The translations under genes and the position numbers were made by a program. A stretch of 64,000 nt of DNA from Vicinamibacteria bacterium (GTDB taxonomy: Bacteria > Acidobacteriota > Vicinamibacteria > Fen-336): positions 52,351-116,350 of the forward strand of contig DATMML010000036.1 of NCBI GenBank assembly GCA_035570235.1. Reading direction: 5' to 3'. This document shows positions 1 to 11,755 of this stretch, piece after piece (the stretch's first letter is position 1; each line of letters starts with the position of its first letter). The notes under the pieces were generated by a model. The model was not told where the DNA came from, did no database searches, and saw only the letters and a program-made list of their open reading frames with translations.

Positions 1-1
1 A

Positions 2-862
2 AACCTGTCCGATATCCGCAACGCCGTCGCCGACTTCAAGCCCCATATCACTTTCAACCTGCTCGAAGGCTTCGACGATGTAGCCACCTGGGACCAGAAT
101 GTGGTGGCCTATCTCGAGCTGTTGAAGGTGCCTTACACCGGCTGCAATTCACGGGGGTTGCTCTTGGGTCGGGACAAGGCCATCGCCAAGAAGCTTCTCT
201 CCTATCACCGCATACCGGTGGCCGATTTCGTGGTGGCCCCGCGAGGGCGACGCTTCCGACGACCCAAACGCCTCGCTTTTCCACTCTTTGTGAAGTCCCT
301 GACCCTGGATGCGTCCATCGGCATCTCCCAGGCTTCGGTGGTGGAGGACGACGCGAAGCTGGAGGAGCGCGTTAGTTTCGTCCACGAGAGCATCGGCACG
401 GACGCCCTGGTGGAGCGCTACATCGAGGGACGGGAGCTCTACGTGGGCGTTCTGGGCAACGAGAGGCTACAGGTGCTACCCATCTGGGAGCTCTATTTCA
501 AGAACCTTCCGGAAGAGGTGCGCAAGATCGCCACCGAACGGCTGAAGTGGAGCCTCAGCTACCAGAAAAAGCACGGGATCGACAGCGGCGAGGCCAAGGA
601 CCTGCCCTCCGGGCTAGAGGACCGGATCCGCGACGTCTGCAAGCGCGTCTACCGCAACCTCATGCTCAGCGGCTGCGCCCGCATCGACCTCCGCATGACC
701 GAAGCGGGTCAGGCCTACGTGGTCGAGGCCAACCCCAACCCGCAGCTGGCCCACGACGAGGACTTTGCCCAGTCGGCCCGTAAAGCGGGCATCGATTACC
801 CCGAGTTGATCCAGCGCATCCTGAACCTGGGTCTGCGCTGGGAGCCCACGCGCCTGGGATAG
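2..862 (+). CDS. D-Ala-D-Ala ligase-like ATP-grasp protein (5' truncated by window)
   Basis: The reading frame is open from base 2, so the N-terminus lies outside the window. The visible ~286 residues form an ATP-grasp fold: a central lid segment (GRDKAIAKKLL), the strand VERYIEGRELYVGV and the C-terminal metal-binding strand ending YVVEANPNPQLA. ATP-grasp ligases join a carboxylate to an amine through an acylphosphate. True D-Ala-D-Ala ligases normally end this motif with an NT(L/M)PG-type sequence; here it is NPNPQL, so the substrate is probably not a D-Ala pair. It is followed by an 88-bp gap and a GH3 gene on the same strand. The fold assignment is sound; the substrate is unknown. Confidence 0.85.
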   Translation, partial: NLSDIRNAVADFKPHITFNLLEGFDDVATWDQNVVAYLELLKVPYTGCNSRGLLLGRDKAIAKKLLSYHRIPVADFVVAPRGRRFRRPKRLAFPLFVKSLTLDASIGISQASVVEDDAKLEERVSFVHESIGTDALVERYIEGRELYVGVLGNERLQVLPIWELYFKNLPEEVRKIATERLKWSLSYQKKHGIDSGEAKDLPSGLEDRIRDVCKRVYRNLMLSGCARIDLRMTEAGQAYVVEANPNPQLAHDEDFAQSARKAGIDYPELIQRILNLGLRWEPTRLG

Positions 863-950
863 CGCTCTCACTGGCCGGCGAGCGCCCGAAGCCCACAGCT
901 TGTGCACCCGGCGACAGGCGAGTAGGGTTGGGGACGATTGAGGAGGCTGG

Positions 951-2813
<1,863 letters not shown>

Positions 2814-2832
2814 AGACCGCCGGCAATTCGGG

Positions 2833-4017
2833 TCATTCCGGGGGCGCTAGGACCATGCGCAGGCAGACCGGCCGAGGGACACGGAAGGGGCTGCCCATGG
2901 GGGTCAGCCGTCCGCTCTCGGCATCGATTCGAAAGACGGCGATGGAATCCGAGTCCTGGTTGGCGGCCAGAAGGTACGCCCCTGTAGGATCGATCGCGAA
3001 GTTGCGGGGGGTCCGGCCCCGGGTCGATTCATGACCGAGGGGGGTGAGCCTCCCCGTACCCGCGTCGACGGAGAAGATGGCGATGGAGTCGTGGCCGCGG
3101 TTCGAGCCATACACGAACCTTCCGTCGGGACGGATGACCAGCTCCGCGGTGGAGTTGCGGGCAGCGAAGCCGACGGGCAGGGTGGAGAGGGTCTGCAGTT
3201 CGGTCAGAATGCCCGCCCCCGCGTCATAGGCCAAGGCGGTGATCGTCGAGTTCAGCTCGTTGATCACGTAGCCGTGGGTTCCACCGGGGTGGAACGCGAA
3301 GTGGCGCGGCCCCGCTCCGGGGGCGAGCCGTATGGCCGGTGGCTGATTGGGAGCCAGCGTCCCTTGCGCGGGGTCGAAGCGGTACACGAGTAGCTCATCG
3401 AGGCCCAGATCCGCAACCACCGCGAAGCGGTCGGCGGCGTCCAGGTCGATGGAGTGAGCGTGCGGGCCCCCCCGCGAAGGGGCGGCCCCGCTCGCGGCCT
3501 CGTGCTGCACCAGCGCGCTGGCGGGGCCGAGGCGTCCGTCCGGTCCCAGGGGAAGGACGGCGACGCTCCCGCCCCAATAGTTGGCGACCAGAAGGTGACG
3601 CCCTGGCTTGTCGAGGGAGACGTGACAGGGCGACGCCCCTCCCGAGGGCTGCTCGTTAAGGAAGGTCAAGCTCCCCGTCCGGGAATCGACCGCGAAGGCG
3701 CTGACCGCACCGCCTTTGTCCTCTCGGGATTCTCCAATCTCGTTGACCGCATAGAGGAACCTTCCCGTGGGGTGGAGGACGAGGAACGAGGGATTTCTGG
3801 CTGCGGTCGGCTCGCCGGCCAGGGAGAGGGTGCCCGTGGCCAGGTCCAGTCGGAGGCGGTAGATCCCCTTGCTCTCCCCCGACGTGTAGGTGCCCACGTA
3901 GACCCTGACCGCGCCCGCCTTCGGGCTGGGGGCGGCCACGACCGCGGCGGGGGGGAAGGGGGCGATCGAGACCGCGACAAGGGCGGCCCGGGTTCGGATC
4001 ACGCCCCGAATGCTCAC
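2833..4017 (-). CDS. Lactonase family beta-propeller protein (6-phosphogluconolactonase/YbhE-like), exported
   Basis: About 394 residues from a GTG start at 4017 that overlaps the RND pump stop as GTGA, which indicates translational coupling. The longer upstream reading frame lies inside the pump gene and was rejected. The N-terminus is a signal peptide (AALVAVSIAPFPPAAVVAA), followed by a seven-bladed propeller with repeated blade signatures (RVYVGTYTSGESKG, PSFLVLHPTGRFLYAVNE, PRHFAFHPGGTHGYVINE, PRNFAIDPTGAYLLAANQ). Family members hydrolyse lactones, but a periplasmic copy coupled to an efflux pump need not act on 6-phosphogluconolactone. Family call firm, substrate unknown. Confidence 0.88.
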   Translation of the reverse strand: MSIRGVIRTRAALVAVSIAPFPPAAVVAAPSPKAGAVRVYVGTYTSGESKGIYRLRLDLATGTLSLAGEPTAARNPSFLVLHPTGRFLYAVNEIGESREDKGGAVSAFAVDSRTGSLTFLNEQPSGGASPCHVSLDKPGRHLLVANYWGGSVAVLPLGPDGRLGPASALVQHEAASGAAPSRGGPHAHSIDLDAADRFAVVADLGLDELLVYRFDPAQGTLAPNQPPAIRLAPGAGPRHFAFHPGGTHGYVINELNSTITALAYDAGAGILTELQTLSTLPVGFAARNSTAELVIRPDGRFVYGSNRGHDSIAIFSVDAGTGRLTPLGHESTRGRTPRNFAIDPTGAYLLAANQDSDSIAVFRIDAESGRLTPMGSPFRVPRPVCLRMVLAPPE

Positions 4018-7000
4018 TGGTCCACCCGCGCTCGCCGTCTCTCCCGGGCTCCTTCGATCACCAGGTAGAGCACGGGAATGAAGAACAGGTTGAGGAGGGT
4101 TGAGGCGATCATTCCCCCGAACACGGTTGTGCCCACCGAGCGCCGGCCCGCTTGGCCGGCTCCGCGCGCCGCCACCAGGGGCAGCACGCCCAGGATGAAG
4201 GCAAGCGAAGTCATGAGGATGGGACGCAGCCGGATCCGGGCCGCCTCGACCGCTGCCTCCATGATGGAGAGTCCTCGCGCCCGCAGTTGCTCCGCGAACT
4301 CCACGATCAAGATCGCGTTCTTGCTGGCCAGGCCCACCAGCATGACCAGACCAATCTGGCAATAGACGTCGTTCTGGAGGCCCCGGATCCATTGCCCTCC
4401 CACCGCACCTAGCAGGGCCATGGGCACGGCCAGCAGCACAATGAACGGGAGGACGAAGCTCTCGTACTGAGCGGAGAGAGTCAGATAGACAACCAGCGTG
4501 CCCAGGCCGAACAAGACGGCGGCCGTGCCCGAGGCTTCAAGCTCCTCCAGGGACAGGCCCGTCCACTCATAGCTGAAGCCCTGGGGAAGCACCTTACCGC
4601 TCAGCGCCTCCATGGCCGCGATGGCCTCTCCGGAGCTGTGGCCCGCCGCCGCCGAGCCGTCGATCTCCGCCGAGCGAAAGAGGTTGTAGTGGGTGATCAC
4701 CTGCGGCGTCGAGTCCTCCGTGAGCCGCACCAGATTGTCGAGCGGAATCATCATGTCCTTGTCGGAGCGCACGTAGAACTGCCGCATGTCCCGCGGCTCG
4801 GAGCGGAACTGCCGGTCCGCCTGCACGAAGACTCGGTAGGAGCGGTTGTTGAAGTCGAAGTCGTTCACATAGGCCGAGCCCATGTAGACCTGCAAGGCGT
4901 CTGTGATCTGCTGCAGGGGAACGTGGACCGCCTTGGCCTTCTCCCGGTCGATGGTCAGGACGAACTGCGGATCTGAGGCGGTGTAGCTCGTGAAGAGTCC
5001 ACCCAGCTCCTTGGTCACATTGCCTTGCCGCACCACGTCCTGGGTGACCTTGGCCAGCTCGCCGAGGGGGTGCCCGCCCTGGTCTTGCACCACGTACTGA
5101 AAGCCCCCGAAGTTCCCGAGGCCTTGCACGGCCGGGGGTAGGAACGGAATGACGATCGCCCCCGAGATCGCGCCGAAGGGTCCCCGCAGCCGGTTGATCA
5201 CGGCCTCCGCCGAATGGGCGGCTCCGCGCCGCTGTGAGTAGGGCTTCAAACCGAAAAACACCGACCCGCGGTTCGGGGCGGTGCCGTTGAGGCTGAAGCC
5301 GGAGATGGCAAAAACAGTGTCCAGCTCCGGCATCTGCTCCAGGACGGCCCGCACCTGCCCGTCGATCTTCTTCGTGTACTCCAGCGAGGCCCCTTCCGGC
5401 GCCTGCACGATCACGATGCCCCAGCCCTGGTCCTCGTCCGGTACGAAGCCCCTGGGCACTCTCATGTAGACCAGCCCGGTGAGACCCAGCCCCGCCAGGA
5501 ACATCCCGACGGCTAGCCGCGGACGGCCCAGGAAGCGCTGCAGGAAGACCCGATAGCCATCGGTGACGCTCTTGATGATCCTGTCCACGCGGGTGAAAAA
5601 CCATCCTTTCTCGCTCGGGGCACGCCCGAGGAGGAGGGCGGAGAGGGCGGGGGTCAGGGTGAGGGCATTGAAGGCGGAGATCGAGATGGAAAAGGCGATG
5701 GTGAGCGCGAACTGGCGGAACAGGATCCCGGTCGTACCCGGAAACAAGGCCACGGGCAGGAACACCGCCACCAGGACCAGAGAGGTCGCGATCACCGCAC
5801 CCGTCACCTCCTTCATGGCGGCCGACGACGCCCGGCGGGGATCCCTCTGTCCCTCGCTGATGTGTCGTTGGATGTTCTCGATCACCACGATGGCGTCGTC
5901 CACGACCAGTCCCGTCGCCAAGGTAATGCCGAACAAGGTCAAGGTGTTGATAGAGAAGCCCAATAGCTTCACGAAGGCGAAAGTCCCGACCAGGGAGACG
6001 GGGATGGCGGCGGCGGGAATCACCGTGCTGCGCCAGTCCTCCAAGAAGACAAAGATCACCAAGATTACGAGCCCAATCGCCGCCCCCAGCGTGAAGAGCA
6101 CGTCCTGGATGGATTCGTTAACGACGTCGGTGGTGTCGAAGGCGACTCGGTACCGCATGCCGGGAGGGAAGCGCTTGGACAGGCGGTCCAGCACGGCCAA
6201 GGCCGCGCGGTCCACGGCCAGGGCATTGGCGTTGGAGAGCTGGGTGATGCCGATCCCTACCGCGTCGTGGCCGTTGAACTGCAGGTCAGAAGAGTAGTCC
6301 TCCGCTCCGAGTTCCGCGCGGCCCACATCCTTCATGCGCACGAGGGTTCCATCTTCGGCCGTTTTCAGGATGATGTTCTCGAACTCGGAGGGCTCGGTCA
6401 GCCGGCCCACCGCGCGCACGCTGATCTGGAACGCCTGTCCCGGTCGCGCCGGGGGTTGGCCCACTTGTCCCGCCGCCACCTGGACGTTCTGCTCGCGCAA
6501 GGCACTCACCACGTCGGAGGCGGTGAGCTTGCGGCTGGCCACGCGCACGGGGTCGAGCCACAGCCGCATCGAGTATTTGCGTTCGCCGAAGATGAAGACG
6601 TCGGCCACGCCCTTTACCCGCTTCAGAGCGTCCTTGACGTTCACGTCGAGGTAGTTGCTCATGAAGGAGGTGTCGTAGCGGCTATCCTCCGAGTAGACGG
6701 CAGCGCCGAAAACGAAGTTGCTGGAGGTCTTGGTGACGACCACACCGGTCTGCTTGACCTCGTTGGGGAGCCGACCCATTGCGATGTTTACCCGGTTGTT
6801 GAGGTCGACCGCGGCCAGGTCCGGGTCCCGCGCCAGATCGAAGGTGGCGGTGATGGCGGTGGTGCCGTCGTTGCCGCTGGTGGAGGTGAGATACTTCATC
6901 CCCTCCGCACCGTTGATCTGTTGCTCGAGGGGCGTGGTCACGGCCGTCTCCACCACCTGGGCGCTGGCGCCGATGTAGTTGCTCTGCACGATGACCTGGG

Positions 7001-7124
7001 GAGGGGCCAGGTTGGGGAATTGGGCAATGGGCAGGGTTGGGATGGCCACCGCCCCCGCCAGGATGATGAGCAGGGCGCAGACGGTCGCGAAGATCGGTCG
7101 TCCTATGAAGAAGTCGACGAACAT
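4014..7124 (-). CDS. RND multidrug efflux pump, HAE1 (AcrB/MexB) family
   Basis: 1036 residues, full length for an inner-membrane tripartite pump. The proton-relay residues are present: adjacent Asp409 and Asp410 in VDDAIVVIEN (TM4) and Lys935 in LASKNAIL (TM10). The N-terminus (FFIGRPIFATVCALLIILAG) is typical of the family, and two large periplasmic loops follow TM1 and TM7. It is preceded by its lipoprotein adaptor with 18 bp between them and followed by a coupled lactonase. No TolC-type outer-membrane channel is encoded nearby, so the pump must borrow one from elsewhere. Probable role: proton-driven export of amphiphilic drugs or metabolites. Confidence 0.96.
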   Translation of the reverse strand: MFVDFFIGRPIFATVCALLIILAGAVAIPTLPIAQFPNLAPPQVIVQSNYIGASAQVVETAVTTPLEQQINGAEGMKYLTSTSGNDGTTAITATFDLARDPDLAAVDLNNRVNIAMGRLPNEVKQTGVVVTKTSSNFVFGAAVYSEDSRYDTSFMSNYLDVNVKDALKRVKGVADVFIFGERKYSMRLWLDPVRVASRKLTASDVVSALREQNVQVAAGQVGQPPARPGQAFQISVRAVGRLTEPSEFENIILKTAEDGTLVRMKDVGRAELGAEDYSSDLQFNGHDAVGIGITQLSNANALAVDRAALAVLDRLSKRFPPGMRYRVAFDTTDVVNESIQDVLFTLGAAIGLVILVIFVFLEDWRSTVIPAAAIPVSLVGTFAFVKLLGFSINTLTLFGITLATGLVVDDAIVVIENIQRHISEGQRDPRRASSAAMKEVTGAVIATSLVLVAVFLPVALFPGTTGILFRQFALTIAFSISISAFNALTLTPALSALLLGRAPSEKGWFFTRVDRIIKSVTDGYRVFLQRFLGRPRLAVGMFLAGLGLTGLVYMRVPRGFVPDEDQGWGIVIVQAPEGASLEYTKKIDGQVRAVLEQMPELDTVFAISGFSLNGTAPNRGSVFFGLKPYSQRRGAAHSAEAVINRLRGPFGAISGAIVIPFLPPAVQGLGNFGGFQYVVQDQGGHPLGELAKVTQDVVRQGNVTKELGGLFTSYTASDPQFVLTIDREKAKAVHVPLQQITDALQVYMGSAYVNDFDFNNRSYRVFVQADRQFRSEPRDMRQFYVRSDKDMMIPLDNLVRLTEDSTPQVITHYNLFRSAEIDGSAAAGHSSGEAIAAMEALSGKVLPQGFSYEWTGLSLEELEASGTAAVLFGLGTLVVYLTLSAQYESFVLPFIVLLAVPMALLGAVGGQWIRGLQNDVYCQIGLVMLVGLASKNAILIVEFAEQLRARGLSIMEAAVEAARIRLRPILMTSLAFILGVLPLVAARGAGQAGRRSVGTTVFGGMIASTLLNLFFIPVLYLVIEGARERRRARVDQ

Positions 7125-7142
7125 GGGGCAGGCCCGACCCTC

Positions 7143-8270
7143 TTAACTCTGGGGGGTTATGGGGGCTCCATCCAGCAGGAGCTGGGTTCCGGAGACGATG
7201 ACCCGATCCCCGGGCTTGATTCCTTCGATGACCACGTAGTCGTTGCCGACGATCTCGCCGATGCGGAGCGGCCTCTGCCGCGCCACCAGCGAGCCATCTT
7301 TGCCTTCCGCCACAAAAGCGAAGTACTGACCGCTGTTGCGTGAAACCGCCAGGACCGGGATCACGGGCCGCGGGTGCGTGTCCCAGATGACCCGGGCTCG
7401 GACAAACTGAGCCGTGCGGAGCGCGCCTGTTTTGTTGTCGATTATGGTTTTCACGAGCACGGTCTGGGTCTGGTTGTCCACCTCCGGGGAGAGGAAGCGG
7501 AGCCGGCTGTCGGCCAGGACCCTGCCCGTGCTGTCCACGATCTGTATGGGCATGCCCAGGCGCAGTTGCGGGGAACGCTCCACCGGCACCGAGACGTATG
7601 CTTCCAGGCTCCCCGGCTCGTCCAGGGTCGTGAGGATGGTGGAAACGGTAACCCGGTCGCCTACCCGCACGGGGATGTCCCCGATGATGCCGCCGCGCGG
7701 AGCGGCCACGCGATAGTACTGGAGCAGCACCTGCTGCTCGTGCACCTGCGCATCGAGGGACTGCAACTCGGCCCCGGCCGTGTCGAGAGCCGACTTCGCT
7801 TGATCCAGGTCCTGCCCGCTGGTGACGCCCTCGGCATGGAGCCGGCTGACCCGCTCATATTGCTGCTTGGCGAACTCCACGCTGGCCAGCTTGGCGCTGC
7901 GCGTATCGAGTTGGCTCTTGACGGCGGCCTCCTGCTTCGCGGGGTCGATCTGCAGTATCGGCGATCCGGGTGAAACATGGTCGCCCGACCGGACGAAGAT
8001 CTGGGTAATCGGCCCCTCTACTTGGGGCATGATCACGGCCGAGTCGCGGGATTTGAGGGTGGCCACATATTCCGTGCTGTCGTCGACGGGCACGGACTGC
8101 GCCACTTCAATCTTGACGGGAATCCCGGGAGGAGCCTGGGCCTGAACCTTCTTGGCGGCATCTCCGGAGCAGCCCATGGCGAGAAGGCCCAGACTCAGGG
8201 CGGGCAGAGTCACCGCGTGAGCGAAGCGTCCCCGCGGGAGACTCCGGGTAGGCGATACCCTTGGCAGCAT
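7143..8270 (-). CDS. RND efflux periplasmic adaptor lipoprotein (MexA/AcrA family)
   Basis: 375 residues from the ATG at 8270; an in-frame ATG at 8288 is the alternative, and neither has an obvious Shine-Dalgarno. The longer frame upstream of 8288 has no family similarity. A lipobox (LLAMGC) gives a lipid-anchored periplasmic protein. Next come a lipoyl/barrel-sandwich half (VEGPITQIFVRSGDHV), a coiled-coil hairpin rich in Ala, Gln and Lys (AAVKSQLDTRSAKLASVEFA), the returning lipoyl half, a beta-barrel domain and a membrane-proximal domain. It bridges the downstream pump to an outer-membrane channel. First gene of a three-gene operon. Confidence 0.95.
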   Translation of the reverse strand: MLPRVSPTRSLPRGRFAHAVTLPALSLGLLAMGCSGDAAKKVQAQAPPGIPVKIEVAQSVPVDDSTEYVATLKSRDSAVIMPQVEGPITQIFVRSGDHVSPGSPILQIDPAKQEAAVKSQLDTRSAKLASVEFAKQQYERVSRLHAEGVTSGQDLDQAKSALDTAGAELQSLDAQVHEQQVLLQYYRVAAPRGGIIGDIPVRVGDRVTVSTILTTLDEPGSLEAYVSVPVERSPQLRLGMPIQIVDSTGRVLADSRLRFLSPEVDNQTQTVLVKTIIDNKTGALRTAQFVRARVIWDTHPRPVIPVLAVSRNSGQYFAFVAEGKDGSLVARQRPLRIGEIVGNDYVVIEGIKPGDRVIVSGTQLLLDGAPITPQS

Positions 8271-8455
8271 AGCCCAGTAAACTAGCATGCGGTCCGGCGG
8301 CTGGCCAACAGCTCCTGGCCGCGAGCACGTGAACGCGGGAACGCACTCGAGCGGCCAACCCCGAGTTGCGGTATAAGGAGCCCTCGGGCCCCCTGGGTTC
8401 GACAGCCGGAGGCCCGAAACCGCCAGCGCCATCCCAGGAGTGGGCTCCACCCGCG

Positions 8456-11400
8456 TCATCGTGATCGATCGTCGACGGAACCCAGCTTCCTCTGGCGAAC
8501 GAGCAGGGCGTCGAAATCCTTCCCGGCGGCATCGAGCTCGATCATCGCCTGCGCGGTCGGGGCTCCGTCGGAACTGTCGATCGCTTGCCACACCGCGTCC
8601 AGCCTCGCGCTGAGACGCGCGAAGCCACCCTCTCCCTCTTCCAGCTCCGCCGCTTCCTTCTCGAGGGAGGTTGCCGGGGGGCGCCTCCCGGCGGCAAGCA
8701 GCCGCTTACGGAACGCCCGGGTCTCTTCAAGCGCGGCGGACGAGCGGTCGAGTAGAGAGCAGGCGCGGCGGGCCGCCCCGAACTGCTCGGCGATCGCTTC
8801 CGGCGTGACGCGGACTCGCGGGTCAATCCGGAGCGTCAGCGGCTGCGTAAAGCTTTGGCCGTCCACGGAAAGGCGCACCGAGTACTGTCCGGGCATGGCG
8901 AGCGCACCTTCCGGTTGGAGGGGGATACCTTCGCCCCAGATGGCGCCGATCGAGTACTCGTAGCGAGCCGCTCGGGGACGGGGGTAGCGCAGGTCCCAAA
9001 GGAAGCGATGATGGCCAGCACTGGCGGCGGGGGTCGCCTCCGGCTTCAACCATCCCTCGACAAAGTAGGGCACGGCGTTCAGCTGCGGGGGTGAGTCCTC
9101 GCTCGAGAACCGGCGGATGGGATTCCCCTTTGCATCGATGATCTCGATGGTCACAGGCCCCCGCGCGCTTGCTCCCAAGAAGTAGTCGAGAACCGCACCC
9201 TCCGGCGGGTTCTTCCCCAGAGGGGTTTCCGGCGGGAGGGGCGTGTCCCGGCTCTGGCTCCGTCTCCGACGCCATGCGTCCGCAGGTGGGAACAGGAGCG
9301 CGCCCTTACTCGCGGTCTCCGGCGTCACCTGCCGCAGGGGCGCCACATCGTCGAGTATCCAGAGCGCACGCCCCTGGGTGGCGGCGATCAGGTCGTTGCC
9401 GTGCACGAGCAGGTCGCGCACCCAGGTCGTGGGCAGATTCAGCTGCAGGGGCTGCCATCCCTCACCATCGGTGAAGGAAACGAACACCCCCGTGTCGGTG
9501 CCCGCGTAGAGGAGTCCACGCCGCACGGGGTCCGCGCGCACGACGCTGACGACACTGTCCTTCGGCAGGCCGGCCCCGATCTCGGTCCAGGTCCGGCCTC
9601 GGTCGTGGGTGCGATAAACGTGGGGGGTGAAGTCGTCGAGGCGCTGGCGGTCGATGGCGGCGTAGACGGTTCCGGCATCGAAAGGCGGGATGTCGAGCGT
9701 ACTCACCTTGCTCCAGGGGGAAAGGCCCCCCGGAGTGACGTCGCTCCAGCTTTTGCCCCCGTCGCGTGTGGTCTGAATGCGGCCGTCGTCGGTGCCGATC
9801 CAGATCTCGTCGTCGCCAGAAGGCGACAGCGCGATGGTGAAGATCACGCCGAAGCCGCAGGGGCGAGCATTCCCTAGGCCGATCTCGCCCCCGCACCCCT
9901 TGGCGTCGGGCACCGCGCCCGTCAGATCCGGGCTCATCATCGCCCAGGAGTGGCCGCGGTCTGCTGACCGCCAGAGGTACTGTGACGCGGCGAAGAGAGC
10001 GTAGGGGGGGCGCGGCGATACGGCGAGGGGCGCGATCCAGGTGTAGCGATACTTCACGTCGGTGGGACGCCTTCCGTAAGTGCTCTCGAGGTGAGGAGAT
10101 ATGGCGGCGACCTGTCCGGTCCGTGCGTCGAAGCGGGTGAGATCTCCGCCGAGTCCGCTTCCGTAGACGGTCTCGGGATCGCCGGGATCAGGGATCTCGT
10201 ACCCCCGCTCCTCCCCGCCGACGGGATGCCATTCGCGGTAACTCAGGGCACCGTACTCGCTGCGGCTCGCGATCCCCACTGTGCCGCTGTCTTGCTGTCC
10301 GCTGTAGATCCAGTAGGGGAAGCGCTCGTCGGTCGCCAGGTGGTAGAACTGGCCCGTGGGCTGGTTATACCAGGTGCTCCAGGTCCGCCCGCCGTTGACG
10401 GAGACGCTGGTGCCCTGGTCGCTGGCCACCGCCATGTGATCTGCTTGCTTCGGATTGATCCACAGGTAGTGGTAGTCGTCCCCGCCGGGAGCGCCCTTGA
10501 CGATCTGAAAAGTCCGGCCCCCATCATCTGACCGCCGTACCGACCGGCCCATGGCGTAGATGCGATCGGGGTTACTGGGATCAACGGTAAGGCGGGCGAA
10601 ATAATCGCTCTCGAGCCAATCCGCCTGGCTGACCCGCTTCCACGTAGTGCCGCCGTCGTCCGAGCGGTAGAGCCCGCCCCCCGCGTTTGTCTCGCCCGCA
10701 TGCAGGAGCGTTCCCGCGCGGGTTCGCATGACGACCACGGCGTAGATGCGGCCTCCGGCCGCGGCGGCGAGGCCGATCCGGCCCAGTGGCTCCGTCGGCC
10801 ATTCGCCTCCAGAGAGCCGCCTCCAGGTCTTGCCGCCGTCGGCCGACTTGAAGACACCACTCCCGGGCCCCCTCTCCGCATGGAAGTAGGAAAGCCATGG
10901 GTAGTTCCGTACCTGCCACGTCGCCGCATAGACGACGGAGGGGTCGGTCGGATCCGCGGCCAGATCGACGGCCCCCGTGTTCTCATCCACGAAGAGAACC
11001 CTCTGCCAGGTCTTGCCACCATCTTCCGATCGGAACACCCCGCGCTCCGGGTTGGGACCGAAGATGTGACCAAGGGCGGCGACGAGAACGACGTCCGGGC
11101 TTCGGGGATCGACCACGATGCGACCGATAGCGCGCGTGTCGGCAAGGCCGCGCGGCTGCCACGTTTTGCCCCCGTCGTCGGAGCGATAGATGCCGCGGCC
11201 GGAGGCGATGTCGTAGCGGGTATCGGTCTGGCCGGTCCCGACATAGAGGATCCTCGGGTTCGAGGGTGCGATGGCGAGGGCTCCCACGCTCGCGCTTGCC
11301 TCGTTTTGGAAGAGGGGCTCCCAGGTGCGACCCGCGTCGTCGCTCTCCCACACGCCTCCCACCGCGGCCCCGAAGTAAAAGACGTCCGGCCGCCCAGGGA

Positions 11401-11557
11401 CGCCCTCCACACAGGTTGACCACCCTCCACGAAACGGGCCGATGTTGCGCCAGCGCAGATCGGAGAAGACTGCCGGCGGCAAGGGTTCGGCGGGAAGCGT
11501 TTGCCCCAGGGCGGCTCCGAGGCAGAGGGCACAGACGGGGACAAGCAAATGGCGCAT
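8456..11557 (-). CDS. VPS10/sortilin-type BNR-repeat propeller protein, exported
   Basis: 1033 residues from the ATG at 11557, chosen for a GGAGAG Shine-Dalgarno and a clean signal peptide (MRHLLVPVCALCLGAALGQ). The body holds many Asp-box (BNR) repeats of the SDDGGKTW type (WESDDAGRTW, RSDDGGKTW, RSEDGGKTW, TRDGGKSW, THDRGRTW), which fold into one or two large beta-propellers. A C-terminal region of about 250 residues lacks them and contains a beta-sandwich-like segment and a helical tail. Proteins of this design are often called glycosyl hydrolases, but no catalytic residues can be identified and their function is unproven. Probably surface or periplasmic. Confidence 0.85.
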   Translation of the reverse strand: MRHLLVPVCALCLGAALGQTLPAEPLPPAVFSDLRWRNIGPFRGGWSTCVEGVPGRPDVFYFGAAVGGVWESDDAGRTWEPLFQNEASASVGALAIAPSNPRILYVGTGQTDTRYDIASGRGIYRSDDGGKTWQPRGLADTRAIGRIVVDPRSPDVVLVAALGHIFGPNPERGVFRSEDGGKTWQRVLFVDENTGAVDLAADPTDPSVVYAATWQVRNYPWLSYFHAERGPGSGVFKSADGGKTWRRLSGGEWPTEPLGRIGLAAAAGGRIYAVVVMRTRAGTLLHAGETNAGGGLYRSDDGGTTWKRVSQADWLESDYFARLTVDPSNPDRIYAMGRSVRRSDDGGRTFQIVKGAPGGDDYHYLWINPKQADHMAVASDQGTSVSVNGGRTWSTWYNQPTGQFYHLATDERFPYWIYSGQQDSGTVGIASRSEYGALSYREWHPVGGEERGYEIPDPGDPETVYGSGLGGDLTRFDARTGQVAAISPHLESTYGRRPTDVKYRYTWIAPLAVSPRPPYALFAASQYLWRSADRGHSWAMMSPDLTGAVPDAKGCGGEIGLGNARPCGFGVIFTIALSPSGDDEIWIGTDDGRIQTTRDGGKSWSDVTPGGLSPWSKVSTLDIPPFDAGTVYAAIDRQRLDDFTPHVYRTHDRGRTWTEIGAGLPKDSVVSVVRADPVRRGLLYAGTDTGVFVSFTDGEGWQPLQLNLPTTWVRDLLVHGNDLIAATQGRALWILDDVAPLRQVTPETASKGALLFPPADAWRRRRSQSRDTPLPPETPLGKNPPEGAVLDYFLGASARGPVTIEIIDAKGNPIRRFSSEDSPPQLNAVPYFVEGWLKPEATPAASAGHHRFLWDLRYPRPRAARYEYSIGAIWGEGIPLQPEGALAMPGQYSVRLSVDGQSFTQPLTLRIDPRVRVTPEAIAEQFGAARRACSLLDRSSAALEETRAFRKRLLAAGRRPPATSLEKEAAELEEGEGGFARLSARLDAVWQAIDSSDGAPTAQAMIELDAAGKDFDALLVRQRKLGSVDDRSR

Positions 11558-11755
11558 TTGAATCTCTCCGCGGGGCCCGAGTATATCCAATAGCAACGAC
11601 CTCTGCCGCCCGACGGCCCCTCCAAGTCATTGGATCATTTACGCCGCGGACCAGTTTGGAATCTGGTCCCGGGCTCGGCCTTGCTCCCGCCTCGCCGGGG
11701 AGTGTCCCCATCGCGGCCTGTGATACCTTCGCGCTCTGTCCGTATATACAAGGGA

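Noticed and set aside
4018..4392. N-terminal extension of the lactonase frame upstream of 4017
   Set aside because: It overlaps the pump gene and shows no propeller or signal-peptide features; the GTG at 4017 gives a signal peptide and GTGA coupling.
6267..7343. 358-codon open frame on the plus strand across the RND pump and adaptor genes
   Set aside because: It is antisense to two clear genes, is His/Gly/Arg-rich, has no family motif and is typical of shadow frames in high-GC DNA.
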